DNA from: JARRPM01 sp963765545
Lineage (GTDB): Bacteria > Pseudomonadota > Gammaproteobacteria > Pseudomonadales > Halieaceae
Reading direction: 5' to 3'
Assembly (NCBI GenBank): GCA_963765545.1
Contig: CAVXWW010000009.1
Coordinates: 496,001-560,000 of the forward strand
Length of the DNA stretch: 64,000 bases
Made by a program: the position numbers and the translations under genes. Of this stretch, positions 16,980 to 25,942 are shown one piece after another (the stretch's first letter is position 1; every line of letters starts with the position of its first letter). The notes beneath the pieces were generated by a model. The model ran no database searches and had not been told where the DNA came from. It saw nothing but the letters and a program-made list of their open reading frames with translations.

Positions 16980-17802
16980 GTGACTGCGCCGCTCCAGGGG
17001 GTCCGGGTCGTCGATTTCTCACGCGTACTTGCCGGCCCGCTGTGCGGGCGAACGCTGCAGGACCTTGGCGCTCAGGTGGTCAAGATCGAGCGGCCAGGTG
17101 CGGATGTTTCCAGGTTCGCCGCACCGGTCAATCCCAATGGCGTATCGGGATATTACGCCCAGCAGAATGCCGGCAAACGCAACATCTGCATCAACCTTCA
17201 TGTGCCCGAGGCCCGGGAGATCGCACTCGAGCTGTGCGACCAGGCGGATATCCTTGTCGAGAATTTCCGCCCCGGTACGCTCGCCAGTTTCGGTCTCGAT
17301 TACGAGACCCTGGCGCGCCGCAATCCCGGGCTGATCTACGTGGCAATTTCAGGCTACGGGCAAGCCGGGCCATGGCGCGGCCGCATGGCATACGCACCGA
17401 CTGTGCAGGCGGAAGCGGGCTTTACCCATCACTCCCTGCGTCACTTTGGCGTCGCTGGATGCACAGTTTGACGAAGGCAAGATTGCTATCGGCGAAGTGC
17501 GTCCGCTGGAAGCGATTGCTGACAGCGAGTGGGCCGACTACTGGGGAGCCACGCTAAACGTCGACGACCGCAACGGCGGTGAGTTTCGGCTTCCCGGCAG
17601 GCCCTGGAAATTTTCTGGTGCAGACTGTCCGATGCCGGAAGGGCCGGCAATGCAGGGAGAGCACAACCGCCAGATCTGTCAGGAGCTCGGCATGGAGTCT
17701 GCGCGGATCGACGCACTGGAAGCGAGTGGGGCACTGGTGGGAAACAACGCGGAGAAAGTGATCGCCAGCGTGCTCGGGGCAGGCGGCAACTCCAACACGT
17801 GA
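16980..17802 (+). pseudogene. CaiB/BaiF family CoA-transferase, internally deleted
   Basis: The first 150 codons (16980-17430) are a normal CaiB/BaiF N-terminus: VRVVDFSRVLAGPLCGRTLQ, DLGAQVVKIERPG, NAGKRNICINL and VAISGYGQAGPW. After GFTHHSLRHFG the frame runs out at 17471, while the +1 frame continues as SLDAQFDEGKIAIGEVRP and GRPWKFSGADCPMP to 17802, a typical family C-terminus. About 140-150 residues of the middle are missing and the two ends are out of frame. Family members are about 400 residues, so this is a non-functional deletion product. Confidence 0.75.
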
Positions 17803-17968
17803 GCTTTCAGTTCGGATAAACCGGAAGTCCTGAATAGGGTATTGCCAGATAAACTCTCCGAAATTGCTAATATCGGCGGAGAGCCTGAGAATCATAAGCC
17901 GCCTCCCCCGGGCCGGAATGTCCATAATCTATGGTGGGCTCACCCCGGACACCAAGAGGAGACGACCG

Positions 17969-18985
17969 ATGACACTTTACGGCGGAATAGACCTGCACAG
18001 CAACAATGTGATGATTTCGATTATTGACGCCCAGGATCACCTGGTATTTGAAAGGCGGCTGGCCAACAACCTATCGAGTATCCAGTCTCACCTGGATCCC
18101 TATCGCTCGAGGCTTGATGGGCTTGTGGTCGAATCGACCTACAACTGGTATTGGTTGGTAGATGGCTTGGCTGAACAAGGATATGACGTCCACCTTGCCA
18201 ACACAACGGCCATCCAGCAGTACAGCGGGATCAAGTATACCGACGATGCGTCGGATGCCCGTTATCTGGCGCAACTGCTGCGCTTGGGTATCCTGCCCGA
18301 AGGGTACATCTACCCGCCGGAACAGCGGTCGATTAGAGACCTGTTCCGACGTCGGTTGCTACTGGTTCGCCAGCGTACCATGCAGCACCATAGCCTTCAG
18401 AGCCTGATTGCCCGCCACAGCGGCATCCGTCTGAGCGCCCAACAGGTTAAGCAACTCAAATCCGGTGACCTGAAGGCGTACTTCCGCTATCCAGCCAGCC
18501 TGGAGACGGCGCGGCTACTGCACCGCCAAATGGCACAGCTATCGCAGGCCATCGACCAGATCGAAAAGGGAGTTGGCGCGCAATGCCAGGAATCGGCTGA
18601 TTATGACCTGATCACGAGCATACCGGGCGTGGGAGCTATCCTCGGTAAGAGCATTCTACTGGAAACCGGACCCATCGAGCGGTTTCCCGCGGTGGGCAAT
18701 TATGTGTCCTACGCGCGCTGTACACCGACGGCAAGAATCAGCAATGGCAAACAGAAGGGCCAGGGGAACCGCAAAAATGGCAATCGGTATCTGGCGATGG
18801 CGTTTGTTGAAGCGGCGCATTATGCGGCTATCTGGGATCCGACGATCAAGCGTTTTTACCAACGTCGGCAACGGCGGGTCCATACGATGGTGGCGAAGAA
18901 AACCGTGGCGAACAAGCTGGCCAGAGCCTGTTACCACATGTTGAAGCGGCAGGAGCGATTTGATGTAAAACGCGCATTCTCATAA
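17969..18985 (+). CDS. IS110-family transposase
   Basis: A 338-residue transposase. The N-terminal DEDD (RuvC-like) domain shows YGGIDLHSNNVMISIID, the acidic residue in LVVESTYNWYWLVDGL and TDDASDARYLAQLL. The C-terminal Transposase_20 domain shows ITSIPGVGAILGKSILLE, then ISNGKQKGQGNRKNGNRY with the serine expected for the composite active site. ATG 17969 follows gaggagacgacc. The frame is complete at a normal family length. It appears to be the only intact insertion sequence gene in the window. Confidence 0.85.
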   Translation: MTLYGGIDLHSNNVMISIIDAQDHLVFERRLANNLSSIQSHLDPYRSRLDGLVVESTYNWYWLVDGLAEQGYDVHLANTTAIQQYSGIKYTDDASDARYLAQLLRLGILPEGYIYPPEQRSIRDLFRRRLLLVRQRTMQHHSLQSLIARHSGIRLSAQQVKQLKSGDLKAYFRYPASLETARLLHRQMAQLSQAIDQIEKGVGAQCQESADYDLITSIPGVGAILGKSILLETGPIERFPAVGNYVSYARCTPTARISNGKQKGQGNRKNGNRYLAMAFVEAAHYAAIWDPTIKRFYQRRQRRVHTMVAKKTVANKLARACYHMLKRQERFDVKRAFS

Positions 18986-19260
18986 CGGTTTAACAGGGTG
19001 CCGAGATCGAAGCGGGGTTGACGACAAGTCCACGGAGTCTGAGTATCCGGCACCCTGTACCTGTTAATGCGCAAGGTTTTTTGGGAAGTGCCCTCCAGTC
19101 GAGCCCACGTGAGGCTGACTGCGAGTCCGGAACCTGAATCTAATTGGCCGGCTGGGGGTACCAACGATTTTATGGGGCGGCGACGCCGCCAGGGGCTGCC
19201 CGGTGATGGCCCATGGCCAAAGGAACAGCCTTGATCCTGATAGGTGACTGAAGCACTTCA
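18986..19260 (+). ncRNA. 3' non-coding flank of the IS110-type element, possible bridge RNA
   Basis: About 275 bp after the transposase stop contain no plausible gene. An 11-bp perfect inverted repeat acagggtgccg (18993-19003) / cggcaccctgt (19048-19058) is nested within ttaacagg / cctgttaa (18990-18997 / 19060-19067), followed by further GC-rich sequence able to fold. IS110-family elements are known to encode a bridge RNA in a non-coding end; in the IS1111 group it lies downstream of the transposase. The element's ends were not located, so the RNA assignment is an inference. Confidence 0.35.
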
Positions 19261-19389
19261 CAGAAGTAGCTCAACGGTAAAAGTTGGGAGCACCCACCAG
19301 GAGCCTTGCAACAACAAGGGAATAAAGATCCCGGGGGAGTTATTGTCCTATTGACACCGAGCGGCTTATAGGTGCCCCGCTTTATCGGG

Positions 19390-19560
19390 CATCAATTCCT
19401 GCAAGCGGCATCACCTTCAGCCATGACTGCAGCCGCCTATGGTGTATCAAGTTTGGAGACATTTGTGCTCTCCGATTGAGACGAAAGCACCAAGGATATG
19501 GCGACATCTTCTACATTGATGATGTTTTGGGAAGCTTTCAGCAACGGCATTTGCGTGTTG
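19390..19560 (+). mobile_element. IS6-family transposase N-terminal remnant
   Basis: From 19407 the plus strand reads GITFSHDCSRLWCIKFGDIC, then ALRLRRKHQGYGDIFYIDDV, which is the N-terminal DNA-binding and first catalytic-Asp region of IS6-family transposases. Just upstream, attcctgcaagc aligns with the codons for LLAER. After 19520 the similarity decays. It lies between the IS110 flank and the zinc peptidase gene. The flanking 19261-19389 holds nothing I can recognise. Confidence 0.7.
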
Positions 19561-19717
19561 GTCCTTGCCATCTTTTTCCTCGACTGGTTGAAAAATCTCG
19601 ATGATCATTTCTATCTGGATGGCGCCTGGTAAGGATCCGATGCATTTTCAACTGCGTATATTGTGTTCGGGGCACGGTAGGCACTGGCAACCCAGCCAAC
19701 TATAATCTGGAATTGAC

Positions 19718-20467
19718 GTGGCGTTGACTCAAGGCAGCCGTGCAATTAAAGAGAGAGGCCAAAATCGTCCAAATCCTGTGATAGCTATATTACTCATACT
19801 ACTGCTGCTGGCCGCTGTCGCGTTACCCGGACTCTGGGTGAAGCGAGTGCTTAAGAAATATAGCGAGCCACCTGATCGTTATCGTGCGCAGGGCACCGGT
19901 GCGCAGTTGGCTCGACACCTGCTGGATCGTTTTGAACTGCAGGAAGTGGCCGTTGAAATAACGCCTGCTGGTGATCATTACGATCCGCAAGCGAAGGCTG
20001 TGAGGCTGACACAAGACAAATATGATGGCTGTTCACTCACCGCAATTACGGTGGCCGCGCACGAGGTAGGACACGCCATACAGGATTCCCGTGACGAGCC
20101 GCTGTTTATCAATCGGGGGCGTCTGGCGCTGCTCGCCGCTCGGGCGCAAAAATTCGGCAGCCTTTTTATGATCGCTGCACCGGTGGTTATGCTGATCACA
20201 CGGGCGCCCGGTATGACCTTCTTATTTCTGGCGATCGCTATTGGGTCCATGCTGCTAGGCACAATGGTTCACCTTATAACGCTGCCCGTAGAGTTTGATG
20301 CCAGCTTCAACAAGGCCTTGCCCATTTTGCAATCCGGGCAATACCTGCATGAAGGTGACTTGCCCCACGCAAACCGGATCCTGAGAGCCGCCGCCCTGAC
20401 GTATGTCGCCGCTTCCCTGGCAAGCCTGCTCAACCTGGGGCGGTGGCTTGCAGTATTGCGCAGGTAA
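19718..20467 (+). CDS. YugP-like neutral zinc metallopeptidase
   Basis: A 249-residue membrane protein of the Zn_peptidase_2 (YugP) family. A first helix (about residues 20-40) precedes a short soluble part with VRLTQDKYDGCSLTAITVAA. The zinc-binding motif is H115-E116-V-G-H119, followed by two more helices and the conserved PVEFDASFNKALPIL, which supplies the third ligand region. It probably cleaves membrane-associated substrates. It is about 100 residues shorter in complexity than multi-domain peptidases but normal for the family. Start GTG 19718. IS6 relics lie on both sides. Confidence 0.8.
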   Translation: MALTQGSRAIKERGQNRPNPVIAILLILLLLAAVALPGLWVKRVLKKYSEPPDRYRAQGTGAQLARHLLDRFELQEVAVEITPAGDHYDPQAKAVRLTQDKYDGCSLTAITVAAHEVGHAIQDSRDEPLFINRGRLALLAARAQKFGSLFMIAAPVVMLITRAPGMTFLFLAIAIGSMLLGTMVHLITLPVEFDASFNKALPILQSGQYLHEGDLPHANRILRAAALTYVAASLASLLNLGRWLAVLRR

Positions 20468-20499
20468 GGAAATCCCGGGGCACGCAATTTAGTATTTAT

Positions 20500-20664
20500 G
20501 CGAGGTCTCCCATGCTGCTGGCTACAATCTGTTCAACCTTGGTCGCCATCTGTGGGCGCACAGTGTTATCGTGATCTCAGGGCCAGTGCGTTTAGCGAGT
20601 GGAGCAGGGCTGTGGTATGAAGCGTCGGCGCTCGCTTTTTTGATTCTTCAGAAGTTAAGTTGCG
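20500..20664 (+). mobile_element. IS6-family transposase C-terminal remnant with right end
   Basis: Reads HAAGYNLFNLGRHL from 20511, and after a frameshift CYRDLRASAFSEWSRAVV to stop TGA 20618. This is the conserved C-terminus of the IS6 transposases. About 30 bp after the stop, gaagttaagttgcg (20651-20664) resembles the sequence at the same distance after the relic ending at 13932, which suggests a right terminal repeat. Only about 110 bp of coding sequence is left. Confidence 0.65.
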
Positions 20665-21094
20665 AATGCCTGGCGCCGCTAATACACAGTGGCCGTACCT
20701 TGCTTTCCCGGCCGGAAAAGCTTGTCATACCCTTGGGTTTCACAACGACGGCGCCTGGATACAGGAATTTACCCGCGGGGGAGAGGGTGCCCGTAGGCTG
20801 GTCGTAGCTCCGGTTGTCATTGGTAAAAATAGTCTCCGGGGCACGCAGGGCGAAGTTTTCGCTTTCATTACGTATGCTACTGTTGCCCGTGCCAACCATT
20901 TCTTCGTACTCCAGTGACGATGCCCAGCGAGCATCCGTGGCGCCATAGCTGTCCTGGCACACCTGGTTCATCCTTACGGTATCCTGGAGAGGCACTTTCT
21001 CATTACCCGGCCCAAGCCAGTCAAGTGCCTGGGCTTGACCAGCCCACAGCGGTGCTGCGATCCACAGTATTACCAGGGTTTTTCGATATTTCAT
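20648..21094 (-). CDS. Hypothetical secreted protein
   Basis: A 148-residue frame from ATG 21094 with a clear signal peptide (MKYRKTLVILWIAAPLWAG, predicted cut after QAQA). The mature part is hydrophilic with no family I recognise. Its C-terminus enters the right end of the IS6 relic (20651-20664), so the last residues may not be native and the protein may be truncated. The start lies 3 bp beyond the end of the P450 frame. The frame extends further upstream, but the signal peptide fixes the start. Confidence 0.4.
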   Translation of the reverse strand: MKYRKTLVILWIAAPLWAGQAQALDWLGPGNEKVPLQDTVRMNQVCQDSYGATDARWASSLEYEEMVGTGNSSIRNESENFALRAPETIFTNDNRSYDQPTGTLSPAGKFLYPGAVVVKPKGMTSFSGRESKVRPLCISGARHSQLNF

Positions 21095-21096
21095 GA

Positions 21097-22479
21097 TCAG
21101 TCTCGTTGCCCGGCGAAGGCAGGTGCTAAAAGAGGCAACCAAATTCTGGTCCCGCAAGTGCAATGATCGCCTAAATGCGCAGGGATTGGAAACCTCTGGC
21201 ACAGCGATACAAGGTGGGGGGACCAAGAACCCTGGTTCAAAGGATGAAGCCTGACCGGCAAGTGCATGTAACCTCGCACGAAGTTCGAACGCACCCGCTC
21301 CGGCTCGTCCAGGACTTCAACCCAGCTAAAACGCCGCATGATTTCCTCCCGCAGGATGCGCAACTGCATCTCTGCCAGTCGGTTGCCCATACAGCGGTGA
21401 ATGCCAAAGCCGAAGGAGACGTGATGGCGCGGGTTCTCCCGATCGATAATGAACTGATCGGCGTTATCTATGGCGCTCTCATCGTGATTGCCGGAGAGGT
21501 ACCACATCACCACCTTGTCGCCCTTGCGTATCTGCTTACCCTTGAACTCAATATCGCGGTTGGCAGTGCGGCGCATATGGGCGAGGGGCGTCTGCCAGCG
21601 GATGATCTCCGGCACCATGCCGGGAATCAGGCCGGGATTAGCCCGCAATTTGTCGTATTCGGCGGGGTTCTGGTTCAGGGCCAGCACCCCGCCGCTGATA
21701 GAGTTGCGGGTGGTGTCGTTGCCGCCGATGATCAACAGCAGCAGAGTGCCCAGAAATTCGTTGCGATTTTCCACCAGGTCAGCCGTATTGGGGTCGCGCT
21801 GCAACAGGGAAATCAAGTCAAAGCCCGCTTCCCGGCCCTTGCGCTCGCCCCAGAGTTCGGTAAAAGCGGCCACGCATTCATCCAACCCCTGCTCGCGTTC
21901 CTCGGTGCTCACGTTACCTCCGGCTATCTCGGGTGAGCCCACCCCGATGTCTGACCAGTAGGTAAGTTTTTGGCGCTGCTCAAACGGAAAGTCGAACAGG
22001 GTTGCCAGCATCTGGGTAGTGAGGTTGATGGATACACGTTCCACCCAGTCGAAGTTCTCCCCGATTGGCAGGCCGTCCAGTATCTCCACCACCCGGCTGC
22101 GTATCAGGCCCTCCATTGCGGCCAGATTTTGCGGCGCCACCACCGGCTGGGCCGCTCGCCTGTGTAAATCGTGCTTGGGAGGATCCATGGTAATGAAGCT
22201 TCGCAGAGGCCCCTCTCCCGCTAAAGGATCTCCAATGACGATGGCGGGTTAGGAAGAGAAAACCCCGTGATCGCTTTCGACCGCAACGATGTCCTCAATA
22301 CGGGTGATGGACCAGAACGGGCCAAAAGGGCTAGTTGCCTGGTAGTGCAAAGGATCTTCGTGCCGCAACCGAGCAAAGAAGGGTCGCCAGGCGTCCTGCT
22401 CGAGCAAACGGGGGTCGCTGACATCAATTTCGTCCAGCGGCATGGTTAGCGCGTCGGGTAACTCTAAGGCCTCGTTCAT
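21097..22479 (-). pseudogene. CYP153-like cytochrome P450 (alkane hydroxylase type) with in-frame stop
   Basis: From ATG 22479 the protein begins with LEDIDVS-like DEIDVSDPRLLEQDAW and RHEDPLHYQATSPFGPFWSI, stops at TAA (22251-22249) after HGVFSS, and continues in the same frame with PAIVIGD, SFITMDPPKHDLHRRA, GGNDTTRNSISGGVLALN (I-helix), EIIRWQTPLAHMRRTA (ExxR-neighbour region) and the heme loop FGFGIHRCMGNRLAEMQ. The pattern closely follows CYP153 terminal alkane hydroxylases. The C-terminus runs about 45 residues past the expected end at LPVRLHPL, so the native stop also appears lost. One stop codon separates it from a full-length enzyme. Confidence 0.75.
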
Positions 22480-22577
22480 CTTATTATTCCTCTGGTTGGT
22501 GCTGACGAGTTAAACGCCGTAATTGGTCGAATCGGGTTATGAATACCTAATAGCGCCGCAGATTACCGTCGGATAGT

Positions 22578-22698
22578 ATCAGTTATGCTGTCTGGATTTA
22601 CTACCGCTTCAACTCGAGTCATCGCGATATCGAAGACCTTCTGGCTGAACGGGGCATCACTTTCAGTCGTGAGTCTATCCGTCTCTGGTACCCCAAGC
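22578..22698 (+). mobile_element. IS6-family transposase N-terminal remnant
   Basis: The plus strand from 22578 reads ISYAVWIYYRFNSSHRDIED and then LLAERGITFSRESIRLW, the exact N-terminal region of IS6-family transposases. Similarity ends after 22698 and the DDE core is absent. The rest of 22480-22857 (about 250 bp) contains no gene I can recognise, only the leader of the DUF4239 gene. Confidence 0.7.
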
Positions 22699-22857
22699 AC
22701 TCGCTGCGCTCATGGGGCAGGCTCTGTACTAATTCGTAGCTGGACATGCTGCTGCCCATCGGCTTCTGGATTATGCGGCTGGCAATTTCAGGGATAGCAG
22801 CTATGATTTTGTTGTCCGGGACAAGCCGGGTAATCGAATTGACAAGAGAAAGGCATA

Positions 22858-23643
22858 GTGGCGGACTGGATTTATGATCTTCCCATTAAGACGCTCGCAA
22901 TCTGGGTCGCTATCGTATTTGTCGGTTATTGCTGGTTGGGTGGCACGCTGTTACGGCCCATCCTGCGCCCGTTTGTGCGCTCACGCGAAGGTGGCAATGA
23001 AATCGTGGGTTATGTGCTATCGTCATTCGGCGTCTTCTACGGCTTGTTACTCGGGCTCATAGCGGTTGCAGCCTACCAGAATTTCACTCGTGTCCAGTCC
23101 AATATCGTTCAGGAGGTCTCCTCGCTGGAAACCCTGTATGAGGGCGTCTCGACATTTCCTGAACCGCACGGTCAGAACCTGAGCTGGTTGCTCCGTGATT
23201 ATTGCCGATGGGTGATAAAGTATGGCTGGCCCGAGTACGAGAAGGGCAGGATTCCGGAGCAGGGGGCAACAAAACTCAAGGCGTTCCAGGAGCGAATGCT
23301 GGTATTCGAGCCTGGGTCCAAAACCGAGGAACTGATCTTTGCCCAGACGCTCCACCAGTTCAATGTGTTTCTGGACAAGCAGCGGGTGCGCGAACAATCG
23401 GTAACCACAGGCATTCCTGCCATTATGTGGTTTGTCGTTATTGTCGGCGCGATTCTGAATATTGCGCTATTCTGGCTGTTCGACATACGCTACATCACCA
23501 TGCTCTTCCTTGGCGGCGTCCTGTCATTTTTCCTCGGCGTAATGATACTTTTGATCGCGGTGATGGATAATCCTTTCCGAGGTGCAGTCAGCATTTCGCC
23601 GGAGCCTTTCGAGCAACTGTATTGGCAAAGAATGCGGGACTGA
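22858..23643 (+). CDS. DUF4239 family membrane protein
   Basis: A 261-residue protein. Two N-terminal helices (about 10-30 and 55-75, the latter ending with GLLLGLIAVAAYQNF), a long soluble loop rich in charged residues and two C-terminal helices (about 185-205 and 210-235) give the DUF4239/bestrophin-like layout, with the family-typical VMDNPFRGAVSISPEPF near the end. Function unknown; an ion-channel-like role has been suggested by fold only. GTG 22858 follows agagaaagg. The AIM24 gene starts 6 bp after its stop, so the two are probably cotranscribed. Confidence 0.7.
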   Translation: MADWIYDLPIKTLAIWVAIVFVGYCWLGGTLLRPILRPFVRSREGGNEIVGYVLSSFGVFYGLLLGLIAVAAYQNFTRVQSNIVQEVSSLETLYEGVSTFPEPHGQNLSWLLRDYCRWVIKYGWPEYEKGRIPEQGATKLKAFQERMLVFEPGSKTEELIFAQTLHQFNVFLDKQRVREQSVTTGIPAIMWFVVIVGAILNIALFWLFDIRYITMLFLGGVLSFFLGVMILLIAVMDNPFRGAVSISPEPFEQLYWQRMRD

Positions 23644-23649
23644 AAGTCG

Positions 23650-24336
23650 ATGGCCAGCTTTGAGGTGCATGAAGTAGAGGGCGTTCACTATGTCGATATG
23701 ACGCTCAATGACGAGACCGTCCGGGCTGAAGCAGGCGCATTGTCGTATCTGACCGGCGATATCCGGGTTCACTCCAGGCTGATTCCTTCGATTCCATCGG
23801 CTATCAAGTCGGTCTTGGCGCTTCAGGCGATATACAGGCCAACCTATGCCGGTACGGGTGTCGTCACCCTGCTTTCGTCCCTTGGTGGCTTCCACATTAT
23901 GGATCTCAACGATGAAAACTGGATTCTGGAGCGCGGCACCTACTGGGCGTCAGAAGGCAGCGTGGACGTTAGTTTTCATCGGGTTGATTTCTGGACAGCG
24001 TATCGCGCTCGGGAGCCGTTTATCTATTTGCAGACCAGGGTTAAAGGCAGCGGCAAGGTCGCGGTCCGCACACGCGGGCCCATCCAGGAACTGACGCTGG
24101 TGGAGGGCCAGAAAGTAGCGGTCGATGGCAAGAGCGTGATCGGCTGGAGTTCGGATGTGCGGTTCAGAGTTCGCAGGGCAACCGACAATTTTTTAGGCAA
24201 GTTCACCTCTGGTCAGGGACGGTTACGCGTATTTTTCGGTCCCGGACGGGTTCTCCTCAATCCCGCACCGCACTGGCGGTATCGGCTGTTTGCGGATGGT
24301 GAAGATGATAAGCCTTTTATTCCCTGGCAGGAGTAG
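23650..24336 (+). CDS. AIM24 family protein
   Basis: A 228-residue beta-rich protein of the AIM24 (TIGR00266-like) family, recognised from RAEAGALSYLTGDI near residues 26-39, TLLSSLGGFHIMDLND, ILERGTYWASEGSVDVSF and KVAVDGKSVIGWSSDVRFRV. The fold is a TRAP-like beta helix and the function in bacteria is unknown. It follows the DUF4239 gene closely, and the binding-protein gene begins 58 bp after it. Confidence 0.65.
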   Translation: MASFEVHEVEGVHYVDMTLNDETVRAEAGALSYLTGDIRVHSRLIPSIPSAIKSVLALQAIYRPTYAGTGVVTLLSSLGGFHIMDLNDENWILERGTYWASEGSVDVSFHRVDFWTAYRAREPFIYLQTRVKGSGKVAVRTRGPIQELTLVEGQKVAVDGKSVIGWSSDVRFRVRRATDNFLGKFTSGQGRLRVFFGPGRVLLNPAPHWRYRLFADGEDDKPFIPWQE

Positions 24337-24394
24337 ATTGGAGCACAACTCCGCCTTTAAAAATGGACTGAGCGATCGGGATATACACAGCAGA

Positions 24395-25704
24395 ATGACA
24401 AACAACAATCATAAATATACCCGCCGGGAAATATTGAATCGCGGTGCAGCCGGGATCGGGTTGGCTGCGATGGCGCCACTTGCCCCGCTTATGCTGACCG
24501 GCTGCGACAGCCGGACACCTGAACTGGACCCGGTCAAGGTTGGAATCCTGCACTCGCAAACAGGTACCATGGCGATCAGCGAAATCTCTCTTGTCGACAT
24601 GGAGATAATGGCTATCGAGGAGATCAATGCGGCAGGTGGCGTGCTCGGTCGTATGATCAAGCCTGTGATTGAGGATGCGCGCTCGCGTTCTGCGGACATA
24701 TTTCCGAAGAAGGCCGCCAAGCTTCTGCTGGAAGACAGGGTAGCGGCGGTTTTTGGTTGCTGGACTTCTTCGAGCAGAATAGCGGTGTTACCGGTATTTG
24801 AAGAGCACAACGGGCTGCTTTTCTATCCGTTACAATACGAAGGCAATGAGTGTTCGCGCAATGTGATCTATACGGGTCTGGCACCCAACCAACAGATTAT
24901 CCCGGCAATCGACTGGTTGGTCAGTGGCAAGGGGGGGGTAGAAGACGCTTCTTCCTGCTCGGCTCGGACTATGTCTACCCCAGAACAGCTAACCACATTG
25001 TCGAAAAGTATGCCGAAGAACATGGCGCAGAGATTGTCGGCGAACTCTACACTGCGCTGGGTGAACGTGATTACAAAGCCGTAGTAGATGAAATAGTGGC
25101 TGTAAATCCGGATGTCATCTTCAGTACCCTGAACGGTGACACCAACGTCCATTTTTACCATGAGCTGGCCATCCGTGGAATTACACCCCAGCAACTGCCG
25201 GTCTTTGCCACGAGTCTGGGCGAGGACGAATTGCGCGGGATACTGCCGGCGGACGTGGAGGGTCACCTGGCCGGGTGGAGTTACTTCCAGAGTGTCGATA
25301 CGACCGCCAATCAATCATTTGTTCAACGATTTCAAGCCGAACACGGCGAGGACAGGGTTGTCAGCGACCCGATGGAAGCGGCGTACGCGCAGGTCTACCT
25401 ATGGAAGCTGGCGGTTGAGAAAGCCGGTAGCTTCGAGGTAGATCGCGTGCTGGAAGCGTTCAACAGCGGGATAGAATTCGATGCGCCGGGTGGCAAAATT
25501 ATGGTCGATCCGAAAACGCGGCACACCTACAAACCGTTCCTTATCGGCAGGATCAGGGAGGATCGGCAGTTCGACATAGTGTACGAAACTCCTACGTGGA
25601 TACAGCCGGATCCCTATCCTGCATTAGCTTTCCCCGGTTGGCAATGTGACTGGACCGATGGAGGCGTAACCGCTGGTGAAGAAGTGTGGATCAAGTCTGC
25701 CTAG
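24395..25704 (+). pseudogene. UrtA-like ABC transporter substrate-binding protein, frameshifted at a G8 tract
   Basis: The first part (from ATG 24395) has a Tat motif (TRREILNRGAAG) and a lipobox (MLTGCDS), then VKVGILHSQTGTMAISE and AVFGCWTSSSRIAVLPVFEE, as in urea/short-chain amide binding proteins (UrtA, FmdD). After VSGKGG at the G8 run 24931-24938 the frame is wrong. The correct protein resumes in another frame as RRFFLLGSDYVYPRTANHIV and ends at 25704 with the family C-terminus. Restoring the frame would give about 436 residues. No urtBCDE genes lie nearby. It may be a real mutation, a slippage-prone switch or a base-call error. Confidence 0.75.
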
Positions 25705-25942
25705 TGCTACTTCGGAAAAGATGCGATCGACATGGCAAGTTCGAGCGTTGTGCCGGTTTCAAGTTAGCTGACCAGGCTACCATGCCGCGTTCCCTCAGGA
25801 TCCCGTCATCGACTGCGATTCCAATAAAACTTCCCGAGTTTGCGAAATCCAGACACGGTGCTACTTTGAAAGATGCTTGCAGTCATCCGCAACCAAGCTT
25901 GTGGGTTTACCCCACCACCCAACTCTTCAGAGGATCGATCTA

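Noticed and set aside
19498..19632. Plus-strand frame of 44 codons with a hydrophobic stretch
   Set aside because: It starts within the IS6 N-terminal relic in a different frame and has no ribosome site or recognised family.
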